A DNA stretch of 64,000 nucleotides from Paguma larvata (taxonomy: Eukaryota > Chordata > Mammalia > Carnivora > Viverridae). Position 1 is the first letter of the stretch. Every line of letters starts with the position of its first letter. The notes beneath the pieces were generated by a model. That model saw nothing but the letters and a program-made list of their open reading frames with translations. It was not told where the DNA came from and did not search any database. This document shows positions 44,736 through 55,633 of the stretch, piece after piece. Location: NCBI GenBank assembly GCA_030068075.1, contig CM057833.1:43233587-43297586 (forward strand), in the 5' to 3' direction. Made by a program: the position numbers and the translations under genes.

Positions 44736-45954
44736 TCCATCTGCTTCCCCAGTGAAGACCTCGGTCAGTGGTTAGATCCCATCCTCTGCTGGGAAGGTAA
44801 GCTCTCTGAAAGCAACTTAAGGAGAGACATTCTGGTTCTGACTACCGCGCACTCCAGAGCCCGTGAGATGCCGAATCCAATTCATTTCAGCTCAGCCAGA
44901 CATACTCTTCTGCTCGAAGTTTTCTCCATCTCGGCATATGGGATGTGAGCTGGAATTGTGTGGTGTCGACCTTCAGGGCTGCACTGGAGCAGAAGGCTCA
45001 GTCCTGGGCTTCATCAAGGATTGTTTTGCAGCGTTTATGCTAGGAGGCTCTCTACCATCCAGGCCAGGCTAGGAGGCTGGAGGAGAGAATGGACACAGGT
45101 GCTAGGCCGGGGATTGACTTGGAGCCAAACGGCGAGGGCTGGAGCCGGTCAGGCACCGGGGTGTCCAGAAGTTGGAGGTGAGGACAGCCACAGCCTAGGT
45201 GTCAAGTTCAGAAAAACAGAACTAGGAGGAAGCCTGTCTTGGGCCCTTCATTCATAGCTCTTCTGTGTGCACTGCCAGCCACACGCTTACCGAATACCTC
45301 CGTCTGCGGGCATGGCAGAGCCTGGGCGTGAAGGTGTAGAGGTTAGAAGAGCTATCCTACCAGTAAGTCTGTGCACACCATCCTGGGGGCACTCGCCATG
45401 CTGGCCTGCAACTGTCTCCCAGGGGCCCCAGGATCTTTCCTCCTGGAGTATCTGCAGCCCCCCCAGCCTAGTTCCTGGAACAGGAGAGGAAGGGGCCTCT
45501 GGGAAGTGTGGTCCATGAATGAGTGGATAAGATGGGCCAGGGAGGCTGGAAGAGGTCACGTCATGGACTCTGGAGTTTGGCAGAGAGCTAGAATTGCTCT
45601 CCGTACTGCCGGGCTGAGGCCCACGCACCCTGCATTTCGTGTTTCTGATGAAGTCGCTGAGTCTGTATGTCAGGAACCCTGGTAATGAGGCGCCAACTTG
45701 CATCACGTTTGAATGGTGGCTACAAGTTAGACTCCAACGCTGGGCAGAGGTGCCACCTGAAAGCCGTCCCTCCCTGCTCTCCCGTGTGTGATGGTTGTGT
45801 GGGAGCCTGGACAGCCCCCTCCTCCTGGGCTGTTTATCCCCAAAGGCCCCAGTCCTGCCCATCCTTCTGGGATCCCGTGAGGTTCCGCCTCCTCCTCACT
45901 GCTTTTCTGGATGCCTCTAATGGGGCGGACCTTCGAAAGCAGGTCTGTATGAAA
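44736..45954. other. Unassigned sequence
   Basis: A 191-codon antisense frame (45287-45862) is the longest frame here outside repeats but has no domain, and alternate frames are also open. Confidence 0.35.
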
Positions 45955-46070
45955 TCGAGTTCTACCCCACAGCTTACTGGCTGTGTACACTTGGGCAACT
46001 ATCTCTCTGCGCCTCAGTTAAGCAGTCGGTGATAAAACAGGTAGAATAATACAGTGGTGGCTGTGGAGGT
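45955..46070 (+). mobile_element. MIR SINE fragment
   Basis: agcttactggctgtgtacac, then ttgggcaactatctctctgc and aaaacaggtagaataataca. Confidence 0.7.
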
Positions 46071-46214
46071 AGGAGGCCTCCAAGTGCAGCGCCTCCAGAA
46101 TCTGCCTCAGCCTCTGACCTGAGACTGCGTCCCTCTTGGGTAGCCCCAGGCAATGACTGGGCACGTGGGGCTGTTTCCACCCAGTGTGGGAGTCCTGTAA
46201 CAGGCCATCTTAGC

Positions 46215-46465
46215 TGCAGAGCTCTCCATTGGGCTGGCTGGGTCTGTTGTCAGTTCTGCATTGCTTTTGGGGTCACTCCCTGCCAATCCTTCTTCCTCCT
46301 TGATTTCCTTTCCCAGATGCTAGAAGATCCGTATCCCAATCTAAAGGTTTTCCTTGCCCTGCTCCTCCTTTTAAACTTTTACAGACATTGCCCCTAATAT
46401 GCCACTTATGTCCCCAACTCGTCTCAGTGTCTGCTGTCCAGAGGACCTAACCGACACAAACACCT
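46215..46465 (+). mobile_element. Old LTR-like repeat, family unresolved
   Basis: The end aactcgtctcagtgtctgct, then gtccagaggacctaaccgac is similar to the end of the insert at 54310-54690 and looks like an LTR or MER 3' terminus. Confidence 0.4.
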
Positions 46466-46779
46466 GCACAATAAATGGTAGCCTTAACTGCTCTTATCGT
46501 TGCTGTCATTATTTCTGTAGCTCCTCTGGGCCAGGAAACCCAAGTGAGAAGCCAACCGGATGTCAGCTCTCAATCTGATCAGCAGTTATCAGAAGGGACA
46601 GATATTCTGCACGGTGATCACCTTCTACAACTCATGGCCCTGGGGGGCTGAATCCGGAAGGTCTCTCTTTTACAAATGCTCACATCAGTCCCGGCTGCTC
46701 TCCTCACAAGGGGTGCAGGCACTCACTTGGAGTGTGTGAGGCAGCTCAGGTTTCATGGGGAAACAAATGAATTTTAAAA
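46466..46779. other. Unassigned sequence
   Basis: Nothing recognised. Confidence 0.35.
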
Positions 46780-47015
46780 AGAGGAATATTTCATGCTTGA
46801 CATGCTCACCCTTCCTCCCCATGCCCTGGTGGAGAGCATATTGGACGATTCATTACACTTGTCAGGACTTGAAGACAATCAAACACCAGCCATGCTGCTC
46901 GGAGATTTAAGACCATTCGGGATGTTTTGCATACTTGTTATATTGCCACCTTTGGTGTTTTAACATTTATTGTCCCCCAGGGCCATAAAAATGTCCTGCC
47001 TTTTATAGAGTGCAC
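46780..47015. promoter_or_regulatory. Possible conserved noncoding element
   Basis: Repeat-free AT-leaning block with cattacacttgtcaggac, gaagacaatcaaacaccagc and ttgcatacttgttatattgc. It looks constrained by texture only. Confidence 0.25.
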
Positions 47016-47761
47016 AGAATCAGAGACTCCCCCATTGGCCGACCCACCGGAGTTGGAAGGGACCTTAACAAGGCCTAGAGAGCTTGATTTGTAACTGAAA
47101 TGCTACCCTGTGCTTCAGTCATTTGGCCAGGGCATGGGCCTGTTGGAACAAGAGGGACTCCTGCTCTCTGCCCACAACCCAACAAAGTTTGCTGAGAGAC
47201 GCTGACACGGGGGGCCTACTAGCTCCTAAGGCAACCTGTTTGGTTGTGTGTGTTATTCCAAGTTGACAAAGTGATCTGATTAGCCTCACACAGCCTTAGT
47301 TTATGCCTATAGCCCCAGAGTGAATATTAATAGCTCCCCTTTTCCCCTTAGGTATGGAGTGGAGCCCTTAGCAAAACAGAGATATATGGATATACGCCCA
47401 CCGCTCCACCATGTACCTACAAAATGGTGAAGGTTTGGAGTCATGAACTAGACACAGATTTATAAGAAGAACACTGCTTTTATTTATTCATAATTATTTA
47501 CTGCCTGGCTCTGTGACCCTCCTACTGAGATCCCTCCAGTGGCTCTTGTGGGAAGCAAACTGAGCATCCATCCAGAATTTGATGGGACACAGTCTTGCTT
47601 GGAACCACAGGCATGGGGTGCATGCCCACTTAGGGTTCTTTCTAGTTCTGTGAATGCTTGAAATAGATCAGTGGGTGCTGCCAAATGGCCAAGGGAGTCG
47701 TGGCTCTTGTAACTTAACTGAAGATGCTGGTGATGATGAGAGTACACATGGTAATAATGCA
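47016..47761. other. Unassigned sequence
   Basis: gttggaagggaccttaacaa at 47052 resembles the start of an old MIR3-like repeat. The rest is unrecognised. Confidence 0.35.
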
Positions 47762-48690
47762 TGATATTTACTGTGTGCTAGGCTTTGCCCTGAGTCTTTT
47801 CCATTTGTGTGTCTTCACTGATTGAATCTTAAAATAACCGTATGAGGTAGATCCTATGGAGGAGGGAGCTTGGGGTGGGCTGAGGACCAGGCGCAAGCTA
47901 GCACATCCCCCCACCCCAGCCAGGTGGTATGTGTGTGATATGCCTCAGGCGCTCCTGCCTGCCCAAGGACAAAGGAGAGGAAAGAAAACAGATGGCCAAC
48001 CGATAGGGATGACAGTCATACAGGACACAGGTCTCCATCGGTTTACAAATGTCTTGGGAAATTACAAGAAGAAGCCAATCTTATCAATAGCCTAATCTCC
48101 AGAAACCTATAGACTCAGTTTCCTGGAGCCCCAACATGATGTGGGGAACAAAGGCAAGAAGGAAATAGGCAGGTAAAATTAAATTTCTTCATAACCTTCA
48201 GCCTATTAACAAATACTGGAGGCAAATACAGGGTAAAGCGTTTCTCCAGGAACCTCCTATTGTCCTAATGTTAATGCCTTACCAGAGGGAAAACAACCTT
48301 AGCTTGACAATAGCAAGGCTTCAGGTATCTCAAGAGTCCTCTTTAGCAGATCAAAGTCCCTCGGGAGGCCTCCCTTTAGACTTTACTTCCCCAACTCCAT
48401 AGTATAAAACCAGGCATTCTTCACCATCCCAGCTCAGCTCTTTCTGCCCAAGGGTACTGTCCCCACGCTTTAATAAAATCACCTTTTTGCACCAAAAACG
48501 TCTTCCAGAATTCTTTCTCGGTCGTCAACTCCAGACTCCCCACCATCACCCCCAAACCTTATCACTATTATTATACTCATTTTACAGGTTAAGAAATCAA
48601 GGCACAAAGAGGTTAAACGGCTTGCCAAAGCCATAACGTTTTTATGGTGGAGCACGAAGGCCTACCTTGTACCCTATCATTTTGGCAGGA
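47762..48690 (-). mobile_element. MIR SINE split by an LTR, antisense
   Basis: The left part 47762-47855 reads gatatttactgtgtgctagg, ending atgaggtagatcctat. The right part 48558-48690 resumes at cactattattatactcattt, then tacaggttaagaaatcaagg. Removing the insert rebuilds a continuous antisense MIR. Confidence 0.85.
47856..48557 (+). mobile_element. Solo LTR (ERV1-like), about 0.7 kb, nested in MIR
   Basis: TATA-like agtataaaac at 48401-48410, a polyadenylation signal aataaa at 48472-48477 and the downstream region ttttgcaccaaaaacgtctt, ccagaattctttctcggtcg fit the U3-R-U5 order of a gammaretrovirus-like LTR. No internal sequence, primer-binding site or second LTR is present. The exact ends and the TSD (possibly ctat) are ambiguous. 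Confidence 0.7.
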
Positions 48691-48761
48691 AGATGCTGCT
48701 GGGATATGGGGGCTGTCGCCCTTGGGCTGGTTGCTAGATGGCGCGTACAAGCTCCCTTTAA
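48691..48761. other. Short unassigned gap
   Basis: Nothing recognised. Confidence 0.3.
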
Positions 48762-48900
48762 TTAGGGTGCTCATAATGTGTCATCCAAAATAGGACACTT
48801 TTTGGGAATGAAAAGGAGTGTTATTAATGGGGAGGCTAGGACAGCAGGCATAAATGGAATGACGATGTGGGACAAACCAGGTCCGGGGATCACCATACAG
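48762..48900. mobile_element. Small DNA-transposon-like element
   Basis: It begins agggtgctcataatgtgtca and ends ggtccggggatcaccatac. The ends are imperfectly inverted (ggtg.tca versus tga.cacc). The internal gacagcaggcataaatggaa fits an old nonautonomous element. Confidence 0.5.
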
Positions 48901-50014
48901 TTGCAGTCAGTTCCTAAAGGCTTAAACGTACTCTAACAAAGCTTAAATCTACTCCGGCTTGGACCGTGCTCTAACAAGAACCGAAACAACAAGAATGAAA
49001 AGAAGGAACTTTGCATGTCATCTAGGAATAACACAAACACCTGCGAAGCCACAGGAGGGGCTGTTCTAGAAAACAGCAGGGAGAGGAGTCGGAGACTTTA
49101 CCCTACTTCCAAGCCCACAAGTCGGCCTCCACAGTTTCATGGATGCTGGGAGGAGAGAGGTCACTCCTGGGTTGGAGACAAAGGCAACGTAAGCCTCCCC
49201 TATGTGTCAATTTCCTCTTTCCCTCAGGTCCCCTGGGGGTGACGCAAAGTGGCCCAGATTGGTACTATCCTTCTAGTAGGTTTGCTTCACAGCAGAGGAG
49301 GCTTGGGTTTAACAAAAGAAATCTTTGATAATGGGCTGCACGCAAAGTTGCCTGACCCTTGCCTTGGGGGAGACATTGTCTGTATTAGATGGGCCAGCAA
49401 ACAAACTTGCCCTTAGACTCTCTCTCTCTCTTACAAAGCTGTTTATGGAAAACTTCTTTGAAAAGGTAGTTGGTGCCTCTTCTTGCTAGACACTCGGAAG
49501 CAGGAGAGACCAGAGAGAACCATCGCCCAACAGCAGTGAGGGCCCTGCCTTACTAATGCTCTGTAGGAGCTGCGGCTGGGATTTCTGCGCTCACAGGAGC
49601 ACAGACAGATGGCTTCCAGGCTTCCTGAAACCAGGACTTCTCCATTAGAAGTCAGAGGTACCAAGAGATTCTGGTTCCCTTCCTCTGGTTTTGGGAGTGC
49701 CTGAGGTCAAGAGAGGGAAAATGTTGTATTCTGTTACCCTAGAGTGTGAAATTAGAAACTGAAAGTCTTTACTTTGGGTACCAGCTCTTCCCTTCTCCAC
49801 AGGCTCTGCCTCTCCCTACTTTCTTCTAGGGTGTATGTAGGCTTCTTCCAGGGGGGCTGTACCCGAAGTTGCTGTGACCGCCGGGCTCCAGTGTGAACCT
49901 TGTTGCCTGTGGTATCCCAGTGTCCAACCTGGAGCCTGGTACATCAGAAAGTTTCTAATACGGGCTGGCTCAAGAATCTGAGAGAAAGTGTCCACAGGAC
50001 ACATGTACACAGTC
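48901..50014. other. Unassigned sequence
   Basis: A short (ct)n run lies at 49421-49431. No gene or repeat family seen. Confidence 0.35.
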
Positions 50015-50150
50015 CTCCTCACACACCCTAAGAACCTCGGCCAGGCATTTTTTTTCCTCTTCAAATCTCAGTTTCCTCATTTGTAAAAGGAAGGTATTTA
50101 ACCAGATGTCCTCAAATATCTCTTCTGGCTGTAGAAGCCCATGCCTGTTA
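50015..50150 (+). mobile_element. MIR-type SINE fragment
   Basis: caaatctcagtttcctcatt at 50063, then tgtaaaaggaaggtatttaa and tctcttctggctgtagaagc, closest to the MIR3 form. Confidence 0.65.
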
Positions 50151-50449
50151 TGTAATTATGATTTCTTACTTTGTGCCAGGAGATAAGTAACCTGATCTCT
50201 CCCCCTTCGAGGAGGTTACTACCAAGTTAGAAAATATAGCATTGTTAGTGATTTTATGTGCAAAATCATCAAAAAAAAAAAAATGACGCAGGCTATGAGT
50301 GATTACTTCTCCAAGGAACAGAGAGGATGCGTAGTAGGAGTGATCCGTTGGTACGCAAAGCATTGACAGAGCACAGGCTCTATGTGCCAGGGTCTGTCCT
50401 AGGTGTGACAGTGACACAAGGCCAAAGAAAGAGCCGGAGGGGCATTAGC

Positions 50450-50640
50450 CAGGACCCCAAACTAGCAGCATGATCATGGGAAAATTGTTCAGTTCTCTTG
50501 AGTATCCCTTTCCATATATGTCAAATTGGGATTAAATTAAGAGTTATGGGGAGGATTTGGTGATTTAGTGAGCTTGAAAAATACCAGGTTACTTAAAGGA
50601 GAGATACCAGTATTAATCGCCATTGTCACTCACAAATTTC
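50450..50640 (+). mobile_element. MIR SINE fragment
   Basis: agcatgatcatgggaaaatt, then tcaaattgggattaaattaa and ttatggggaggatttggtga. Confidence 0.6.
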
Positions 50641-50689
50641 ATTTACCTGTTGATTTTCCATGCTTAGCATTAAGGGGTGCAGGGGGCGG

Positions 50690-50850
50690 GGCTGGAGCGC
50701 TATGGTCTCTGGTCTGGACCATTGAGCATCCTTCCGGTGTTAGACCTGGTCTCTCACATCCAGCCTTGGTTCCTCCAACCCGCAGAGTGGTCACAGTGAC
50801 CAACTCGGTCTCATCCGACCGTTGTCACTTCCCTGCTAAAATCCCACAGG
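50690..50850 (+). mobile_element. Probable L2 fragment
   Basis: agtgaccaactcggtctcat and tgtcacttccctgctaaaat near 50824 follow sense L2. Confidence 0.5.
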
Positions 50851-51480
50851 ACACATAATTGGAAAATGGGAGTGGGATCAGGGGGCTTCCTTTTGATCTG
50901 TAATGTTTTATATTTTGGGCTAGATAATGGGTTCAGGAATATCGTTTATACTTTTTGTCTGCCTGAACGATTCCTTCATTGAAAGCCGTGCAGAGGGAGT
51001 CCCAAGGACACGGGGCTTGTCGCTCGTCTCCCGACATCCTGCAAAGCTATGTGGAGGGAGATAGCATTCTCCAGGGAGGGCTGTGCATAACTCCCTGGGT
51101 CATTTCAGACTTCGAGAAGGGACTATTTTCCAGAAAGAAGTCAAACCTGTGCTCATGAATTGGGGTCTTTATTTTCCACACAGCCCTTGACGGTTTTCCC
51201 AGAGAGAAAGAAAACAAGAGGGAAAAAGTGGCAAAATCCCCCAAACGCACACAGTCACAGCAACGAAGAAAATGCTTCTCACTGCCCAGCCTCAGATGGA
51301 AATGTGGGAGAGGGTCTTAATTGTCTCCCAGGCCCCAGGCCCCATTCTAATTTATTGAGGGAAGGGCCCAGGAGATAAATCTTGATGTCATTCTCTAAGC
51401 CACCTAAAATGAGCCCATTAAACTACCGCCCGTGAATGAAGGCGTTTTTCCCAGGGTTGCAGCCCCCACCCTCACCCCAC
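50851..51480. other. Unassigned sequence
   Basis: Repeat-free in appearance. It may be part of the enhancer-like region that follows. Confidence 0.35.
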
Positions 51481-51539
51481 ACCCAACATCACCCAGGGCA
51501 CCGCCATTCTGGGGGGCTGAGTGGCACTCTGACAATGGA

Positions 51540-51780
51540 GCATTCAGGAAGGCCTTCCCGGATGGGGTAGGAAGCCTGTTTTATGCCCTGTTAATTACTG
51601 CAACAATTTATAAAATTCATGACAAACATAAAGCCCTTACAGAGATTGTATTTCAAATGGTATATACCTATAACAGAATTCTCTTTGTTTGTAATTCCTG
51701 GATTTATGAGCTGTTGCACAACAAAATGGAACTGCCCCTTGTCCCCATGGGGGGCATTGGCCGAGGACCTCAAATATGCC
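51540..51780. promoter_or_regulatory. Candidate conserved noncoding/enhancer-like element
   Basis: It contains tgttaattactgcaa at 51589-51603, caacaatttataaaattcat, a pair of forkhead-like tttgtttgt (51684) and acaaacata (51623), and gatttatgagctgttgcaca. No repeat signature. The 15-bp homeodomain-like word recurs with one change at 63016. Confidence 0.35.
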
Positions 51781-51889
51781 ATGGAGACAGAAACCTACTC
51801 AGGCATGGACTGGGACACTGCAGTCCCAGCGTGTGAGCTTAGAGGAGTAGAGTTTGGGTTGGGGCAGGGAGGTTTTCTCTTGGTGTCTC

Positions 51890-52059
51890 CTAGCTGGAAG
51901 GGACCTCAGGCATGAGCTAGTCCGACTGTGTGTCCTTTGTAGGAATCTGCCTTATACCTTCTCTATCTCGTTTGCATGCTCCAGTGACAGAGAGCTCCTT
52001 ACCTGATAAAGCAGCCCAGCAGCCCTTTGTCTCTAGTATTGTCCCTTGTTCTCCCCAAT
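51890..52059 (+). mobile_element. Ancient mammalian repeat, family unresolved
   Basis: agctggaagggacctcaggc, then gtgacagagagctccttacc. I recall this pairing from an old dispersed family but cannot name it. Confidence 0.45.
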
Positions 52060-52260
52060 CCTTCCCTTGGCTACAAGAGTGATTTTTCTAGAACCCAGAT
52101 GTGATCTTGTTGCATTCCTGCTTAAAATCACTCAAGGGCCTCTCTTTGCCTTCCAGGTAAGGACAAGGACCTTAACAAGGCCCACATGGTCCTGTGTGAG
52201 GTGGGCCCTGCCCTCGTGCCCTCCTTCATCTGCAGGCGCCCGTTGTCCGTTCTTTTCTTA
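52060..52260 (+). mobile_element. L2 LINE 3' fragment
   Basis: gagtgatttttctagaaccc, then agatgtgatcttgttgcatt and gcttaaaatcactcaagggc. Confidence 0.78.
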
Positions 52261-52547
52261 GTAGTGCCAAATGACTTTCAGTTACTCCTTTGTGTTAAAA
52301 TCTTCCAGGAAGGCTCACATAATAGAAGGGTCAAGGGCTTAATTTAAGGGGCAGCGAATCAGTGTGTCTCTGGAGCTGATAGATGGTGACTTCCTCACAG
52401 CCAACGTGGGGGATGGGGTGACTGAGCTCTCCGGAGGGAAGAGAGAATGCTGCCACTCCAGAGAAGAGAGGGAAGCAGGGTCCTGGCAGGAGAGGATAGA
52501 ATGTGAGGATCTTCAGAGCTCCGAGAGCATGAGAGACTCCTGCAGTT
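52261..52547. other. Unassigned sequence
   Basis: Nothing recognised. Confidence 0.35.
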
Positions 52548-52580
52548 CTTTTTGTTTCCTTTTTTTGTTTGTTTATTTAT

Positions 52581-52617
<37 letters not shown>

Positions 52618-52744
52618 CCCAGGCAGGCTCCATGCTGTCAGCATGGAACCTGACGCAGGGCTCGATCGCAGGAACCATGAGATCATGACCTGAGTAGAAG
52701 TTCACAGTCGGACACTTAACCAACTGAGCCACCCAGGCACCCTG
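52548..52744 (-). mobile_element. Carnivora SINEC, short-body variant
   Basis: (ga)n at 52583-52613 passes directly into atcccaggcaggctccatgc, so the TC-rich body is shortened. TSD cctgcagtt at 52539-52547 and 52745-52753. Confidence 0.95.
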
Positions 52745-53149
52745 CCTGCAGTTATCTTAGGAGAATCTGGGCTGTTGAAAGGTGCTGCATCAGAAGGATC
52801 CAGGCTCCTCTGCCCTCTCCTGGAGGTGGGGAAAGGCATCCAAGCTCAGCTCAGCTCTCCTTTCTCTGCCCAGCAGCTGTGCCATTCAGCGAGTCTCCAG
52901 CTTCAGGGAAAACTGTATATTTATGCAGAGGTGCTAACTTCATGAGTCTTAGGGAGTTGCTTTCATTTTCTTCTTGGTGTCAGAATATGTGTCCTCTGTG
53001 AGATGTGCAGGAGACATTCCTATTTGCATGCTCTGAAGCAGAAGACTGTTTATAGAGCAATTAGAATGCAGAACGGCTGCGTGTTCTGGCTTCCCAGAGT
53101 GCCTAGCTGAAGGTTTGTGTGTCAATTTCTTGTAAGGGAAGAATTGTTT
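52745..53149. other. Unassigned sequence
   Basis: Nothing recognised. Confidence 0.35.
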
Positions 53150-53430
53150 TGTATGAAGATCTACAGAGTTCAGGTGTTCTACTTACTAGTTGTAGGACCA
53201 TAAGCAAGATATTTCCTCTCTCTGGCTCTTGGCTGTAGTTTCTGAAAAATGAAGTCATTTCTAGGAAGAGTTCTTTGAGATGTTCAAGTCCTCACGAAGC
53301 TGAGATTTGTTTCCATAGTTGCCTCATCTATGAAATAGACTTTACACGAATCCTGCCTTTTAGAGTTGCTCTGAATAGAATTGAAATAATCTATGTTATA
53401 AATGCTGTGAGAGTGATGCATTCTTGCCTT
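53150..53430 (+). mobile_element. MIR SINE, diverged
   Basis: tctacttactagttgtagga, then ccataagcaagatatttcct and tctgaaaaatgaagtcattt; ttgctctgaatagaattgaa may be its 3' part. Confidence 0.5.
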
Positions 53431-53514
53431 TTCCAGAAGACCACTTTGTAAGAAGCAGCCCCAGGAAGAAAGGTACCAATCTGTTGGAGCCAAGGTATGG
53501 GAAAGAGGGAATTA

Positions 53515-53862
53515 GGGTGTTTCTGGCTACAAGTAACAGAAGACGAACTCTCATGGCTTAAAAAGGAAGTTTGTCATTTCATACTTTAGGATGTTTGCAT
53601 TATGGGAGTTCTGGTGTCAGTAAATTCAATTGCTTGATGACATTGTTGAAGACCCCAGGATGAGCGTCAGTAGCCTGAGTAGCGTCCTCCCATGTTTCAC
53701 TGTCTTTTCCCCTAAGCACACAGTCATCAGACACCTGATCAGAAGGTGTATGAGAGCAAGAGGGAAGCGGGGACTGGCTGTCAGCCTCTGCCCCAGAAGG
53801 ATCTGAGTACATACCACACAACCAGACATCCAGGGAGGAAGTCAACAATTACTTTAGAAGTA
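53515..53862. mobile_element. Unclassified old interspersed repeat, copy B
   Basis: Its start ctggctacaagtaacagaag parallels 17535. The rest is diverged. It ends near catccaggga. Confidence 0.4.
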
Positions 53863-53984
53863 GTTCAGTCCTTAGAAATAGATACTCCCCGGTGGAAACA
53901 TGCACAGGGAGAGACATAGGATCTCTAGAACCAACTACCTGGGGTTCCAATTTGGCTACACGCTGACCAGACATGGTAGCTTGT

Positions 53985-54310
53985 GCGTTAAGCCAGTCAG
54001 GGAGATACAAATCAAAACCATAATGAGATACCACTAAATACCCACCCACAAAAATGGCTAAAATTAAAAAGACTTTAATCCAAGGTGTTGGAATAATGGA
54101 AACTCTCATACATGGTTTGTGGGATGTAAATTGATATATATCCTACGACTGATCAAGCTATTCTGTTCCCAGTTACACATCCAACAGAAACAAGTGGTTA
54201 TGTCCATAAAAAGACATTTATAAAAATGTTCATAGCAGCATTATTCATAATAGTGCAAAGTGGAATCCACCCACATGTCCATCAACAGGAGAATGGTGAA
54301 ACATATCAAA
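53985..54310 (+). mobile_element. L1 LINE remnant, left part
   Basis: acaaatcaaaaccataatga, then ggaaactctcatacatggtt and tgttcatagcagcattattc mark the end of the L1 ORF2 region. Frameshifts and stops are frequent. Confidence 0.85.
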
Positions 54311-54690
54311 GTGTGGACATGGTCGTGGGCTGCTCAGATCCCTCTTCAAAGTGGGGCTTGCCCCAGCTGTTGGGATGGCTGCCAACAGACAACCTTCAGG
54401 CTCTCCAACCCTTCCAAATTTGCCTGGGCTGCAGAGAACTGCTTTGCCAAGGCTGCCCTTCCTGGGGCAGCCCACATCCACACAGCCCAGCTAGGACAGG
54501 CCGTGTTAGCTTCCAGGCTCCTTCTGGGGTTGACTGAAGCCGTCCTTGGGTCTGTACCAAACTCTGAATATCTCCCTGTTCCCTGTCCTGCTTCTTGTCT
54601 CCCCCGTCCACAGCTGTCAACCCAAGGGCACTTCTTAGTAGCCGTACTGCATACTAATCTGTCTCAGAGTTGGCTTTCCAGAGAACGAGC
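54311..54690 (+). mobile_element. Unclassified repeat inserted in L1
   Basis: gctgctcagatccctcttca at the left and actaatctgtctcagagttg, gctttccagagaac at the right. It interrupts the L1 between two parts that are adjacent in normal L1 order. Confidence 0.5.
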
Positions 54691-54900
54691 CTGCAGTACA
54701 TGGTATATTCATACCACACAATACAGTAGAGCAATCAAAAGAAAAAAAAATATGACGCAGGCAACATAGATGAATGTTGGGTAAGGAAAACCAGGTATGA
54801 AAGAGTATGCACTATCAAAGTCCATTTAAATGAAGGTGGAAACCAGCAAAACAGACTCATGGTGAAAGAGGCCAGAATAACAGTGACCTTGGTATCAAAG
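54691..54900 (+). mobile_element. L1 LINE remnant, right part
   Basis: catggtatattcataccaca, then aacatagatgaatgttgggt and gcactatcaaagtccattta continue the L1 started at 53985. Confidence 0.8.
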
Positions 54901-55109
54901 AGCCTTATGTGGTACTGGAAATAGTCTACATCTTGGTTCAGAGTTATATACCTATGCATGTTTAAACACAGGTATGTGTATATGCATATGTGTTCATATT
55001 TAATATTTGTTGACCTGCACACTTTGTCTTATATGGCTTACTGCACTGTACTTTCAATTTTTATTTTATTTTATTTTTTTCAACAATAAAAAAGTCAGAT
55101 TGTATTGTA
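54901..55109. other. AT-rich sequence with a TTTTA-type patch
   Basis: A run of ttttattttattttattt at 55060-55079; it could be the degraded L1 tail region. Confidence 0.5.
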
Positions 55110-55212
55110 ATCGCCTATCTCCCTGGATGGTCTATGGTTTCCTGAAGGAGAGTCTCTGCCTACCTCATAATGGGTGTTCGGTAAACATTTTTTTGAATAA
55201 ATCAATGAGTAT
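55110..55212 (+). mobile_element. L2 LINE 3' terminus
   Basis: gggtgttcggtaaacatttt at 55172 ends with tttgaataaatcaatgag. Confidence 0.55.
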
Positions 55213-55399
55213 CTCCCTTGTCTACCATGGATTCATTGGGTGGACTTGGACATGTCTTTTCACTCTGTCAACTTCATTTTATAAAGAAGGAAACCAAGGC
55301 TGATAGCAAAATTTGAATCACAAGTGGGGTATGCAAAGGAAATGAGATAACTGGTGGAAACATGCTTTGCAAACCGGAAACTGTTGTGTAAGTGTTCAT

Positions 55400-55633
55400 A
55401 CGTGAGTTCTGAAGTCGAACTGCTAGAGGTGGAAAATAAGCTCTACCAGCCACCAACTGTTTGATCTTGGGAAAGTTACTTAACACCTTTGTGCCTCAGT
55501 TTCTTGATCTGTAAAATGGGGTTATAAAAGTACCTATCTTGTTGGGTGGCTGTGATAATTGAGACAACCCAAGTCCCCTAGGATAGTGGCTGACTGCTCT
55601 GTAAGTTCTCAATAAATGCTGGCTAGTATTAGC
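55400..55633 (+). mobile_element. MIR SINE, near full length
   Basis: tttgatcttgggaaagttac, then gtgcctcagtttcttgatct, gtaaaatggggttataaaag and the end tctcaataaatgctggctag. Confidence 0.93.

Noticed and set aside
45287..45862. 191-codon antisense open frame
   Set aside because: GC-rich DNA with forward frames open over the same stretch. The product is low-information and shows no known fold.
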